The notes under the pieces: generated by a model
Told to the model about the DNA's origin: nothing
The model's input: only the letters and a program-made list of their open reading frames with translations
The model's database searches: none
Position numbers and translations under genes: made by a program
Part shown: one piece after another, positions 34,427-48,221 of the stretch
How the letters are laid out: every line of letters starts with the position of its first letter
How positions within the stretch are numbered: position 1 is the stretch's first letter
NCBI GenBank assembly: GCA_027943335.1
Contig: BSBK01001583.1
Coordinates: 501,001 to 565,000, forward strand
DNA length: 64,000 bases
Origin: Chamaecyparis obtusa
Lineage: Eukaryota; Streptophyta; Pinopsida; Cupressales; Cupressaceae
Reading direction: 5' to 3'

Positions 34427-35533
34427 AATACATGTATCAATAAGTATTTTTCTATAAAAGATGGAGTTTTCTTAGCCACATATATGCATAATGATCTTAA
34501 CCTTCTTCACGTTCCTCAATAATAAGAGTAGAAATAATATTGGTTATTGGAACATTACAATAATTTTCTTTTAAAAGAATTGATTTATTTAAGAAATTAA
34601 ATCAGGACTTTCCTTAAGGGAATATTAGGATGAGAATAAGAGCTTAGTGTACAAAGTAACTCATAAAACCTTATATGATAAATAATATAACAATGATGTA
34701 AATTGTACTAAAATGATTCCTTTTCATTGTGATTTACCATGGTGGTGTAGTAGTTAATTAATGAACACATGCACCATGTTTATAAGTTGGGATATAGGAT
34801 TGAAATAAATACTAAAATTCATAAGTGAAAATTGAAATAAAATAAATTGTAATAAGCTTTTAATTGTAGAGGTTTGGATACATTGTGATACGCTTAGAAA
34901 CTTAATTTGCTAAGGTGTTGAAATTTTAGTAATTTTTTATAGGGACCTCTCAAAATTTTGAAATTATTTATTGTTTTAATCAATTTTATCTGTGTGAGTC
35001 TACATCTTATCGCTAATTGTGGATTTGATCTTGCATTTGAATTTGATCTATAATTTGTGGATTTGATTTGAAAAAGTATGAATTGTTGGATTTTTCTCAC
35101 TTTGTTCATTCATGTTTGGATTTGTGTAAGGACAGACAATGTTTACAAACACCTTTGAGAACTTTGTTTGATTTGAAAGGCCAGTTTTAACTTATTCATA
35201 ACCCTAACAAACAAATCATACAACTATGAGTGAAGGGAGAAGACAATAAACAAGGTGGCGACAATTATAGGAGGATGCAATATTATGAGAATGGTACAAG
35301 AATATCCTTTTAAATATTCAACAAGAGGTACTTGCACAATTTCTAAATAGTTTCCTAACATGATTTCAAATAAATAAGTGAACATTCTTAAACACGATAA
35401 CTAAGTGTACAGATTAACACAAACATATGTTAGATCAACTCACAATGATCAAATTTACAATTTACAATCAAATCCATACCCACAACTTAATCTAAAACAA
35501 TGTAAATTTAATCAGAAGATTAAGAAAGAGAAT
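34427..35533. other. AT-rich region, SINE-like patch, no gene
   Basis: No supported coding sequence. It contains the SINE-like patch at 34733-34815 and repeats 'ttgtggatttgat' words at about 35020-35070. Confidence 0.5.
34733..34815 (+). mobile_element. possible tRNA-derived SINE fragment
   Basis: 'Tggtggtgtagtagttaa' resembles a pol III A box and 'ggattgaaat' a weak B box about 45 bp downstream. The spacing suits a tRNA-derived SINE head. No tail or target duplication was recognised. Confidence 0.3.
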
Positions 35534-36904
35534 TTTTAAAATTAATAAAATAGAATCAAAATATTATAAATAAAATAGAATCAAAATATTATAAACGTAA
35601 TTCACTCGCGAATATACAAAGTAAACCTCTGATCAATTCCAGACCAAAACATAATGAAACAAATTATATATGTTCAACCTTCACCAAATAAATCTCTGTG
35701 AACATTTGAGTGTCATTGTACTTTCCACTGCAAAATTCAGATGGTCCCTCACCTAAGACTAATTTTTTTCTCCACCCAAAAATTCTCAATCTTAGGATAG
35801 GAATCCGTGCATGCCAGCTACAAACTCACTGTTAAAATAATTGGCAGGATTAAACGACAAGGAGTACAACACATTCCAATTCAAGCTGGAATTCTTTTGT
35901 ATTACAGTCTGTTCTCTGAAAGCACAGCTTTCGTTTTGGGAATCAGATAAATGAAGTTGGCTTTGTCAGGAGATAAATAACACAAAAAACTGTTGAGGTA
36001 AAAGACAGACGTATGGCTTTTTTAAACTTATAGATTTAAACATAGATGGTTTCATATCGTGGATTATAAAAAGATTTATTTTTCACTTTCATTTTAATAT
36101 CAGTTAGATTTCCTACATTTTTGGAAGAATCACTATCTCATGTACTTTCTAACAGTTTTTTTTAAAAATAAAATAAAATATGCTAGTAATGTGTACCAGA
36201 ATCTTTGTTGCTTTCTATGTTTTGGTTATAGGTAGTTTATTTAGTATCATTTAAATAGTTAATTAGTCAATAGTAATTTTACACTTCATCACATTAAAAA
36301 GTGATAAATATTTGTCTCGTTTTTGTTGGTTAAAATATATTTTTACAAATAAATGTAAAGATGTTTGACAATTGAAAGAAATAAAATTATGATCTTGACT
36401 AAAGAGAAGTCGCTGATTAAAATAAAATAATTTTGTATTAATGAATATTAAAGCAAAGAGAAGCTTGTGTAAACATTATTATTAAGGTTTTGTCTTAATG
36501 TAATATAGAGTTTGAAATAATTTTTTGTGCACTGATGTACAGTCATGGTTGAAGTGTCCAATAATAGACTATCTTGCCACACAATCCTAACATTCAAAAT
36601 AGATACATAATACAAATATCTCATGGTTAAAAACACATTCTCGTTTAAATAAGCTTGCATGATTATCACCATTATTGCAACTTCTTATTGTGTTGTAATG
36701 AGACCCCTTACATGCTAGGCCATAGAGATATCACTATAATTTATTATGACAATCGAAGCACATATTACACTATAATTTAGCCTCCATAACCATATCACTA
36801 CAAATTACTATGTCAATTGAAGCACACATTGCACTATAACATAGCCTCATACTTACTATCCTCATGATCTCCACTTTGCCACACTATTATCTCTCATACT
36901 ATAC

Positions 36905-38159
36905 TATAAATTTCCTCCTGAAGTACACCTTATTCAAAATATGTTGGTTCTAAGCCATGAATCATCAGGAACTTTTCCTTGTACCTCCTCCTTTTCTGGG
37001 ATTACCATTGTCCTCCTCATCACGATACTTTCTCCTAATACCTCTTGTTCTCCTCTATTCTCAACTTGAGATAGATTCACCCTGGATGATCTTTCTTTAC
37101 TTCTATCTTGCATGTTATAATTGAAGCATTCAAATGCTATGTGGCCTTCTTCTTCACCACACCTAAAATAAGTGAATGGTCTTCATTTGCCTTCCCATCC
37201 TCTACCCCTACCATAACCTCGACCTTTCTTAAACCCCCTTTCATGTAGTTGATTTGATGGAGTCTGGTGGTTTTCTTCTGGTTTCTCTATTCCTTGGGAT
37301 GATTCTCCCTGATCATAACTTGAGCCATCACATGATGGTGATGATGTACCCCTTCTTGCTCCTCTATTTCTCTAAAAATACTAGTGACTTTTCTTTTCTT
37401 CTTCCTTTAAGGAAATCTTGTATGCATGTCTTTCATGCTAGTGACTCGATGCATGTTCAACTCATCTTGGATAGAAAACTTTAGGACATTAACATACCTT
37501 GCAGCAATCTGTTCATTGATTTTGTTGTGATCCAAATGAATGGATAGTTTGTAGAATTCATTTGTATAGTTTTCTACAGTAGATAGATTTTTCTTTAGAT
37601 TTTGAAAACATCAAAAGAGGGTTTGTGTATATAATCTAGAGGTAGAAATTTATCTCTCAATTTCTTCTCCATCTTTTCCCAAGTTCCTATTTTCTCCTTT
37701 CTATTTCAGGTTCTTTCTTTTTACAAGTTATCCCACCAGATCATTGCATGCCCTTTTAATTTTGTATAGGTAAATTATACTTTCTTCTCCTCTGTCATAT
37801 GCTTCGTCTCAAAGAACTTCCCCATGCTATTTAGCCAATATGTTAGCTCCTTCGGTTTAATACTACCTCCATAATCAGATACTTCAACTTTGGTGCAATC
37901 ATTTATTCCTTCTAATGCTGTGAGAATCCTTTCCTCAAAAGAAATTCCATTTGTTTGTTCTTCATATTCTTTGACCTCTGCATGTTGTTTAGCTCTCCTT
38001 CCATGACTTACTTTTCCATCTGAATCATCTCCTGTTTGTCTTTTGCAAGAATTTCTATAAGATCTAAAAATTTTCTTTGGAGTGTTTTAATGTCTCTATA
38101 CATCTATGTAATACCCCTTCCTCATCCTCTCCCAACCATCTTCCTACTTTGATACTAGA
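36905..38159 (-). pseudogene. gypsy element G (copy 1): gag remnant
   Basis: Minus-strand gag pieces collinear with 51271-52497: a zinc-knuckle relic (CGEEEGHIAFEC, about 37160), the RVTSMKDMHTRFP-type region, and a capsid part. All broken. The left edge joins segment X at about 36905, so protease and everything downstream is missing. Confidence 0.65.
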
Positions 38160-38680
38160 TGATGTAGCCATAATTCCTTTAACAATTAATAAAAATACAA
38201 GAGAGAAAGAAAACACAAAATATTTTTAGAATTCTAATCCCTCTTCATTATTCTTCCTGCTACTCTACTGTTACAATGAAAGAAAACACTTATTTTAACC
38301 ACAACTGTAAAAATTACCTCTTTTAGCAATTTTTTCACAAAATAAGCTTTTTGCCATTGTTTATAATTTTAAAAATAATTCCAAAAAAGCTGAATTTTTC
38401 CATGAAGCTTCCTAAAACTAAGATAAGATGAAGTGCCAACTAACCTTTTGAGATTGGAAACAAGATTTTGAAGTTATCAAAATAATCAACTTTCTAAAAC
38501 TTAGAAAAAAAAGCCAAATTTGAGGTCTCATATAATGAAATTTTGCCCCTAAAAGATGTCAAGATCTGGTCCAATGGAATTAAAATTTTTATGAACTTTG
38601 GAAGACACATCTACCTATAAAATTTCAGCCCAAACAGAAGACCAAGTCAAAAGATATGACCGTTAGAAGTCCATGCATCA
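38160..38680 (-). repeat. 5' LTR of element G, copy 1
   Basis: TGATGTAGCC to ATGCATCA, 521 bp, followed by target copy ctagt (38681-38685). Same LTR as 43745-44273 and 52518-52866. The minus strand next to it reads TCTAGTATCAAAG, a decayed initiator-Met PBS. Confidence 0.8.
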
Positions 38681-38940
38681 CTAGTGATAGTCTATAGATC
38701 ATACTAGTCATAGATGACATACCTTGTGTTGTGTATGCTTCCAATGTACAGAGGGCCTAAATGTAATGTTCTAAAATCTTGACCTTAACAATTTTACACT
38801 AGGTGGTGGATGTGTCTAATTTGTGCATGATTGTGCTTAGTTTTATGATAGTTTCCATAAACTTTGTTTATTCACATATTACTCACCTTTTCATGAATCA
38901 ATTTTTGAGTACTAGGGTGCCCAATTTCTTCATCTACGAA

Positions 38941-39044
38941 AAAGGAGCTCAAATTTCAAGTAATAAAAGTCAAATTTGTAAACAAAAATAAATTATCTTT
39001 CTTTATTGTCCTTGCCCAAAAATTCATTTTGAAAAAGTGTAAGT

Positions 39045-39134
<90 letters not shown>

Positions 39135-39237
39135 ACTTACACTTTTTCAAAATGAATTTTTGGGCAAGGACAATAAAGAAAGATAATTTATTGTTGTTTA
39201 CAAATTTGACTTTTATTACTTGAAATTTGAGCTCCTT

Positions 39238-39238
<1 letters not shown>
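38941..39238. repeat. near-perfect inverted repeat around (TA)n
   Basis: Arms of about 106 bp at 38941-39046 and 39133-39238 are reverse complements with a single mismatch by eye (near 38986/39193). They are separated by (TA)43. The homologous place in copy 2 (60243-60375) has only one arm. Confidence 0.9.
39047..39132. repeat. (TA)43 microsatellite, loop of the inverted repeat
   Basis: Uninterrupted TA run. Long YIYIYI reading frames over it are artefacts. Confidence 0.95.
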
Positions 39239-39421
<183 letters not shown>

Positions 39422-42400
39422 AATTTATTTATCATTTCAAACTCTATCACTTTTAAGAATGTTCAATAGTAAATTTGAGTAATTCAATCACACATTTGTG
39501 TTTAAGGAGAAAATGATTCAAGTATACAATTCTTCTACATCAATAATGATCAACTATATTATGTTTCTTTATGTTGAAAACATTCACTGACATGTTATAG
39601 TACTTAACTTCATCATATAAAGCCTCGTGTGAAATTTGATAAAGGATTTCATGTTTGAAGTAATAGAGATTTCCAATTGAACATTTGGTTACATGTTTAG
39701 GCTTTATCATTCTGAAGGCATGCACTAAGGTCTTATCATTAGCCATTGTGAAATCAGAAAAACTAACACTAGCTTTGACTTAGGCAATCCCCTAAATGAC
39801 ACAATACCTTTGCCCATTTTTTATGTGTTCAAGTGTATGTTTGAGAATGAAAAAAGTTATGGGAGTTCAAACTTGATTGCAGTAAACTTCAAATTGATAA
39901 AGCCTCAAACTAAGGATCCTAATGTCTCGGTCCTACCACTTTGAGCTAGATTTCTAGGAGACAATGGTGCAAATCTATTGATTGGTTTTTGTATCATCCT
40001 TTTAAGCACAATTTGTTCTAAATATCAAATACATGCTCATCTCTATGTTTTATTTAGATCTCCCTAACTATTTTATTTTTTCATTCTATATCTATTGTTT
40101 ACTATTAAATTATTTTGTCGTCATTAACCTATATCACATACATATTACACTCTCATTTTTTTTGAAACAAAAGAACAAAATCCCAATTCCTATCTCTCCT
40201 TTTAGGACAATAGCTAGGCCTATTTGCGTCCAATTTTATGAAAGGAATTAGGATATTTAGTTTACATATTGATTGGCCTAGGATCCCATTTCCCAATAGT
40301 TTATTTTTAATAGCCTACTTTGAATTGGGGTTGGAAGTTGGTGTTGCAAGAATTGTTAGTAGACACTATGAACCAAATAATATAGCTAGTAATATTTCTT
40401 TTGATACAAATATCAATTACACATGTCAACACCATGTTTTAACACTAGATAATGTATAAATATTCTCTACTATTCTATCTAAATTGTTTAATATTTGATT
40501 CTCTATTACTTTGTCAAGTTTTGAGCCAATAAAAAATGTTTTCCAACAGGTCAATCTAAAATTCTTTGTGCATAAAATAAAAAACTCCTTTTCATAGCAT
40601 TCTGTTACTTGCACCAATAGGTATCAATCTATATGTATGTAATCCTCAACTTTTCTTGTGAGCCAGCTTCATATTTTATTATGTTCCATCTGTCACAATA
40701 TCAAGCTAACAATTGTACAAATATAAGAGAGTTATAATATAATGAAATCAAAATGTTATCCATTATAGAACACATGCAAATTAACTTTGCTACACACTTG
40801 ATTCAACTCATACATAAGAGCATATTTCTTTGCAATTCTCACCTAAACCATGCTTGAGCTCTTTACCCTCTTAATGACCTACAAAACTATTGGATAAACA
40901 AGTGAATGTCAAATGTGGTTGAACTTCAATAATAATTGAATATGTCATAAAGGGTTACATAATAGACTTTACAAAGGTGCTCTACCCCAATGCCAAATAA
41001 AACAATAATAAGATTATTTTTACATAATTTTATTCATAAGACATACTTCACTTAAGAACTGGCATCTACTCTCATCCATAATCCTATAATACACAATACA
41101 CTCAAAATATACACTTAAATAACTTTCCCATCTACTCAACATACTATATCCTTATTGAATGCCTATTCACTTATCTCCAAAATATGAAATATTTTGCCTT
41201 CAACATTTCAATTACTTTAATAGTTACAACCTTCTAGAAAATCCATTCATTATTAAATTATTTTTATCATGAATGGTCAAGCTTTCCTACTCACTAAAAT
41301 AAAACTCAAAATCGTATACCAAACTCATAATTTCACCCTAGAATTTTAAAAGTTAATAAAATAGAATGAAAATATTATAAACCTAATTCACTCACGAATA
41401 TACCAGGCAAACCTCTGATCAATTGGACCAAAACATAAAGAAACAAATAACATATGCTCAACCTTCACCAAATAAACCTCTGTGAGCATTTGAGCACGTT
41501 ATTGTGCTTTCCACTGCAAACTTCAGCTGGCCCCTCACCTAAGACTAATTCATTTCTCCACCCAAAAAATCTCAATCTTAGGATAGGAATCCGTGCATGC
41601 CAGCTACAAACTCACTCACTGTTAAAATAATTGGCAGAATTAAACGACAAGGAGTACAGCACATTCCAATTCAAGATGGAATTCTTTTGTATTACAGTCT
41701 GTTCTCTGAAAGCACAGCTTTCGTTTTGGGAATCAGAAAAATGAAGATGGCTTTGTCAGGAGATAATAACACAAAAAACTATTCAGGTAAAAGACAGACG
41801 TTTGGTTATACCTAGTTTATTTTAGTAAAAAAAAAAATATGCTAGCAATGTTACCAGAATTTTTGTTGCTTTCTATGTTTTGGTTATACCTAGTTTATTT
41901 TAGTATGATTTAGTTTAATAGTTAAATAGTCAATAATAATTTTATACTTTATCACATTAAAAATGGTAAATATTTGTTTTCTTTTTGTTGGTTAAAATAT
42001 ATGTTTATGTAATTGAATGCAATGATGTTTCACAATTGAAAGAAATAAAATTATGATCTTGAATAAAGAGAAGTTGGTGATTAAAATAAAACAATTTTGT
42101 ATTAATGAATATTAAAGCAAAGAGAAGCTTGTGCAAACATTATTATTAAGGTTTTGTCTTAATACAATATAGAGTTTGAAATAATTTTTTGTACACTGTT
42201 GCAATCATGGTTGAAGTGTCGAATAATAGACTATCTTGCCATACAATCTAACATCTAAAATATATACATAATACAAATATCTCATAGAAAAAAAAACACA
42301 TTCTCATTTAAATAAGCTTGCATGATTATCACCATTATTGCAACTTCTTACTTAGTTATAATGAGACCTCTTACATGTTAGGCCATTGCGATATCACTAT

Positions 42401-42560
42401 AATTTATTATGTCAGTCCAATCACATATTACACTATAATTTAGCCTCCATAACCATATCACTACAATTTACTATGTCAATCGAAACACACATTGCACTAC
42501 AACATAGCCTCATACTTACTCTCCTAATGATCTCCAGTTTGCCACAATATCTACATATCA

Positions 42561-42621
42561 TACTCATTCTCTACTAACAAAGTCCATCTCATGCCTCACT
42601 ATCCTTATATATATATGTGTG

Positions 42622-42714
<93 letters not shown>

Positions 42715-43739
42715 CATTGTAATATACTAGTTATATCTCCTTTAGCATCTTTTTTACCGTATTTTATGATGAGAAATATTGAGTCGTAAAATGTTTTCTA
42801 TAGATTGTCTTGATTGTGTAGTAAACTTTTGTCTTTTTGTGTTTTCTTGAATATAATGTTACTTCCCATGAATGATGCTTGGTGTACTTTTTATTTGTTC
42901 AAATCTCTTTGGATGACCTTTGATCTTCCTTTGGAACAAAGATAAAAAGGAACCAATCTTATTGTGACATTATTCTATTTGTATCTTCACTCCTCTTTTT
43001 CATGTATATATTTTCTCATAAATGTGCTTTATTGTAAATGTTCTTCCATGTTCTCTGTTAGGCACAATACAAAGTGTTGATACATTTAGGTCTCTTCCAT
43101 GTTGACCCAAAAATAGTTGTCTCTTCTTATGTTCTTGTCCTCCTTTGTACTCATTTCCACTATATTTGGGAGATGAGGTCAATTCAAAATAATCATATTA
43201 ATATACATTATTTATCATATATTCATAATAAACCTATATCTATGGATCCCTTATGTGCTCTTGTTTATATGTGGGATCACCTACACATGCCTATGATTCC
43301 TTTTAGGTCTATGAATGCATTCCTCTATTTATTTCACTTTGTGCACTCACCATGAGATTGGTTGTTCACTTTGATCACATACCAAAAAATTGTTTATGCT
43401 ATCATAACACCTTTTTGAGGAACTTTCATCATGATTACCTTGCAAGAAAAGTATTTTTATTAGCTAGTAATCTTGGATACTATTATGATGAATCTCCCTT
43501 AGTATATATGAGGCATTCATTATCCTATGAGTCCTTCACTTGTTCACGTGCCACATATCATAATAAAATTTACTAGCCTTGTAATTTTTGAACCCTTGTG
43601 GACATGGCTCCTCGTAAGTATAAGGATCTTGCTAGTTCTATAGGCCATTCTTTGTGTAATAGTGACATGTGTCTCCTACTAAGTATATGAGAATCTTTAT
43701 ATTATTTGAGGTCATGCCTAATGTTTGTAGATATGGTTC
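42561..43739. other. segment present only in copy 2, with (AT)n
   Basis: An AT/GT microsatellite at 42606-42713, then about 1 kb of unidentified sequence. Plus-strand frames at 43074-43576 exist (93 and 74 codons) but show no recognisable domain. Copy 1 lacks this segment because of a deletion joining 36905 to the protease end of G. Confidence 0.5.
42606..42713. repeat. compound (AT)n(GT)n(AT)n microsatellite
   Basis: Short AT, then GT units, then a long AT run. Confidence 0.95.
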
Positions 43740-43744
43740 CTAGT

Positions 43745-44273
43745 TGATGTAGCCAAAATTCCTTTAATAATTAACAAAAACACTTGAGAGAGAAAAAAAA
43801 CATAGAAGATTTTCACAATTCCAATCCTTCTTCATTATTCTTCTCACTAATTTTCTACTATAATGAAATAAAATACTAATTTTAACTACAAATCCAAAAA
43901 TTACCTTTTTTGGCATTTTTGCACAAAATCAACTTTTTTCCATTATTGGTAATTTTAAAAACAACTTCTAAAAAGCTGAATTTTTCCATGATGATTCCTA
44001 AAACTAAGATAAGATGAACTACCAGATAAGATTTGAAATTGGAAACATTATTTTGAAGTTATTAAAAAAAACACCTTTCTAAAAGCTCAAAAAAACAAAC
44101 TAAAAACTAAATTTGAGGCCACATATCATGGAATTTTCCCCCCAAAAAATGTCAAGATCTGGTCCAATAAAATTGGAATTTTTATGAAATTTATAAGACA
44201 CATATACTTGTAAAATTTAAGCCCAAACAAACAAACAAGTCATAAGTTATGACTATCGGAAGTCCCTACATCA
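43745..44273 (-). repeat. 3' LTR of element G, copy 2
   Basis: 529 bp, TGATGTAGCC to CCTACATCA; ends are inverted copies of each other. Confidence 0.85.
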
Positions 44274-44640
44274 TTCTCCTCTGGTATAAAATAAAACAAC
44301 TCTTGCAAGTTCCCATCCTCAAACTGCTGCCATTTTGACTGATCCAACTTCTTCAATTACCAATATATAATCCATGTGGTATATACTGGTGATAAACCTT
44401 CCATTTTAACATATATTTGTTGTATTTTCCTTGGCTAGTATCAATAGTCCTCTTATCTAAAACCTGTGCAATCTTTTCCCTTTTCTTTCTTGGGATTGTT
44501 TTCTCATAAGCATTGTCATTGTTTTGCTTGAAAAAATTTCTTGGACAAAGTTTCTTCTCCCGGTAACTTCTTCCTGCAATTTGAGCTTTGTACCTCTCTT
44601 GATTTTTCTGTAACTTTTTCCTTACTTCTTCCTATAACTG
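44274..44640 (-). pseudogene. integrase C-terminus and chromodomain-like end of G
   Basis: The minus-strand reading continues from 44640: VRKKLQKNQERYKAQIAGR, NNDNAYEKTIPRKKREKIAQ, then VLDKRTIDTSQGKYNKYMLKWK, which resembles the chromodomain of chromoviruses (KYLVKWKG block), ending near 44290. Frames change at least twice. A chromodomain targets integration to chromatin in this lineage. It lies directly after the pre-RT block, which shows the deletion of the enzymes between them. Confidence 0.65.
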
Positions 44641-44906
44641 GTGGAGGTGTTTTGAATGATGTTGGATGTCTCTTTTTGGTGGAAGACCATCAGGTATCTC
44701 TTCCATAATAACATCAAAAAAATATTTCAATATAGCAACAACCTTTGATGGTACTGACAAGTCTTCCTCTTCTCTCTTTTGCACTACCAATGTAGAACAA
44801 CACCATGTTACCTTCAATTTTTGGATAAGTCCTTTTTCAGAAAACATACATGCACCCTTTCCATCTTCCTTAATAGGCAAAAAAATCACCTTAGAGCCAT
44901 CCTTCT
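44632..44906 (-). pseudogene. protease-RT linker of G
   Basis: A 100-codon frame (44934-44632, the first codons in the nested LTR) with KKDGSKVIFLPIKEDGK and EEIPDGLPPKRDIQHH, the conserved block just before gypsy RT. The palm and fingers that should follow are absent: the reading goes on as LHQL and then the integrase end. Confidence 0.75.
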
Positions 44907-45808
44907 TGACGCAGGATAGGAAAGGAGGATCCAATTAAGGACAATCCTGAGTTGCATCCAAACACCAAAATGTGGAATAACACAACAAGACAATTGTTTT
45001 CAACTGAATTTTCATTAACATGTCCGACTATAAGGCCTTTCAGGTTATGACCAATTACAATCAAGAAATAGTTCTACAAGATCAACAAAGATCCAATCCA
45101 ACTGTAGCTAGTCCAGCTCCAAAACAAATCAGTAGCTGATGGAAACCTTAAGGTAGATCTAAAATTGAGCTTGCAAGCCTCCAAGCAATCTCCTTGTCTA
45201 TAATAAAAAAACCACTAGCTCTGCTATTACAAACTATCAGATAACAATCTAATCTTCAAGATCTTGCAAGATCCAGATCTAAACTCTATCAATCTCACAA
45301 ATCTGATGCCTAAACAACTACCCAAGCACTCCTTAAATACTAATCTTCAACCACAAGTCGGTTGGATGAAATAATTAACACCAAAGCCAAGTCAGCTCCT
45401 ATTACAAACACATATTAAATGCAACAACAAATGGCTCTCATATAGCCTTACAAACATTTAATTCTCCATGTCAGCCTCAAGATCTACATAGGAGAATACA
45501 ATAAAAACTACCAACAATAAATGCACCAAGTCAGCCAATCAAATCTCCAAGAACTCCAGTCAATAAACTAGAACTACCGAGTGCCAAAGAAACAATTGAG
45601 CACCAGTGAAACAACCGACAAAACCAAGAAACACAAGCATCACCGAGCACAAGTTCCACCAAGTGCCAAAGGTTTCACCGAGTTCCTTTAGTGATCGAGC
45701 TTCCTTCAATAACCGAGACCATTAGTTAAAGATGCAACGAGTAACACAAAACCAAAACAACACACCACCATGCAGATTCACCAAGTACCCTAGAATTCCC
45801 CTACATCA
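44907..45808 (-). repeat. LTR-A of the array
   Basis: TGACGCAGG to CCCCTACATCA, 902 bp. Contains several ACCGAG words. Confidence 0.85.
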
Positions 45809-47308
45809 GACACCTGAGGTTCAAAAATATGTTCTCATAGGTTGGAAGAACATCTTCTGCAATTCAACACATAAACCCCCAAACTAGTTCTTCACATACA
45901 AGTCCTTCAACTCTTCGGCTTGCATACTCTTCTACTTTAGTTTCCTCTATCTTTTCAAATCTTTCCTATATAACACACAAGCTTGTTCTCCATACTAATC
46001 ATCCATCCTCTCAGGATCAGACAACTCAACTCAGCTACCAATACTCAGACTTCTCCTACCGAGTGTTGTATCCAGCAAAGGCATTAGGGAAAACTTCCTG
46101 TTATCCTTCTCAACAGTAAACACATTCATGAAACAATCAAACATATCTCTGCAATCATATATCCAAGATCTACCAAGAAATATATGACAACTATTCATCT
46201 CCACAATATCACACAATATAAGATCCTTATACTAGCAAATCTAAAAATCAACAAAGCACTGCTCCCTCACTTCTAAAGCATGAACATTTTGTAACCGACT
46301 AATCCTATAAGGATGAGGATGCTTCATTCTATTCAAACCAAGTTTCTGAACCATGTCCTCAACAACAAGGTTATCAGTACTACCACTATCAACAATTACA
46401 TCACAAAGTTTACATCTAGAATTACACTGAGTTCTGAAGAATTTACTCATCTAACAAGGTTCCTCCTTTGTACCAAGAAATGTTCTCCAAACCAGCAAGT
46501 TCTCAGATTCAGGTTCATTCTCAATGTTCTCATTTACCACAACAGTCTATCAGTCACCAAGTTCTTTGTGCCCAAACCGAATAGTAAACTTGTAGAACTC
46601 CTCGGTATTGTCTTCCACAGTCAAATCTTTTTTCTTTAGATTATGAAAGTTCTTAAACAATTCAAGCTCATAGTCGACAGGTATGAACTTAGCTTTCAAT
46701 TTAGTCACCATCAACCTCCACTGATTGATCTTTGTTTCACCTTCATCTTCTCTATCTCTTTGTAATTCTTTCCACCAAAGAGCAACATCTCCTTTCAACT
46801 TAGTCTGTGCCAATCTTACTTGAAAAGGATCTTCAATTTCTTCAAGCTCAAATAAATCCTCTACTTCACCAATCCAATCAATCAAGTCCTCGGGTCTCAA
46901 AGTACCAAAGAAAGTTGAAACTTCCATTCGGTAACTATTACTTAACTGAGATCTAGATCTATCTCTCTAGTCATGTCCACTAGATCTAGCAGGTTCAAAG
47001 TCTTCAACGACTTCTTCATAACCATCATCAGTACCAAGATTCCTTAGCATACCATCAATAGCTCTCATGACCTCAGTGATCATGTCATTCTTCATCAATT
47101 CCATCTCAAATCTAAATCAACTTTAACCTTCTCTGTAATATTTGATTCCACAACATCATAGAGATCTGCAATCTCTCTAGGGTCCAATCTTCTCAGAGGC
47201 ATCCTCAAGATTTTTGAAAACCCAAAGCAATAAATCACCAACAAAGGTCCTAGTGAAAACAACCTCAATTGGTTTACACACTCAAGATCTTCAAGCTTTG
47301 ATACCACC
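45809..47308 (-). pseudogene. gag-protease internal region 1, deleted in the zinc-knuckle part
   Basis: Gag: the 125-codon frame 46927-46550 with TLRPEDLIDWIGEVEDLF and KGDVALWWKELQRDRED, the gypsy capsid-like domain. Protease: 46450-46241, CDVIVDSGSTDNLVVEDM, with catalytic DSG, and 46216-46031, SCHIFLGRSWIYD. Compared with internal 2, about 300 bp between gag and protease are missing, including the zinc knuckle; the join is at a short repeat (accaag-ttct). The PBS side (47290-47308) reads GGTGGTATCAAAG on the minus strand. Confidence 0.78.
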
Positions 47309-48221
47309 TGACATAGGATAGTCAAGGATGATCCAATTAAGGAAAGTCCTCACATGCAGCAAAACACCACAATGCGGAATACCACAACAAGAAAAAAAAT
47401 TTCAATTGAATTTTCATTAACATGCCTGACTGTAAGGCCTTTTGGGTTATGGCCAATTACAATCAAGAAACAGTTCTGCAAGATAAACAAAGATCCAAGC
47501 CAACTCTAGCTAGTCTAGCTCTGAAATAAATCAGCAACTGATGGAAACCCTAAGATAGATATGAACTTGATCTCGTAAGCCTCCAAGAAATCTCCTTGTC
47601 TCCAAGAAAACAACCACTAGCTCTACTATTACAAACTATCAAATAACAATCTGATCTTCAAGATCTCGCAGGATCCAGAATTAAACTCTATTAATCTCAC
47701 AAATCTGATGCCTAAACAACTACCCAAGCACTCCTTAAATACTAATCTTCAGCCATAAGTCAGATGGATGACATAATTAACTCCAAAGCCAAGTCGACTC
47801 CTATTACAAACAAATATTAAATGCAACAATAGCCCGCTCTCAAATAGCATTACAAACATTTAATTCTCCATGTCAGCCTCAAGATCTACATAGGAGAATA
47901 CAAAAAAAACTACCAACAATAAATGCACCAAGTCAGCCGACCAAATCTCCAAGAACTCCAATCAGTAAACCAAAACTACCAAGTTCCAGAGAAACAACCG
48001 AGCACCAATGAAATAATTGACCAAACCAAGCAACACCAAGAAACACAGACATTGCCAAGCACAAGTTCCACTGAGCACCAAAGGTTTCATCGAGTTCCTT
48101 CAACGACCAAGCTTCCTTCAATAACAGAGACCGTCGATTAAATCTGCAATTGAGTAACACATAACCAAAACAAGACACCACCATGCAGATTCACCAAGTA
48201 CCCTTGAATGCCCCTGCATCA
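47309..48221 (-). repeat. LTR-B of the array (shared middle LTR)
   Basis: TGACATAGG to CCCCTGCATCA, 913 bp. It serves as 5' LTR for internal 1 and 3' LTR for internal 2. Confidence 0.88.

Noticed and set aside
41597..41815. 72-codon frame in segment X as a gene
   Set aside because: The copy at 35810-36000 has stops in the same frame and there is no recognisable domain.
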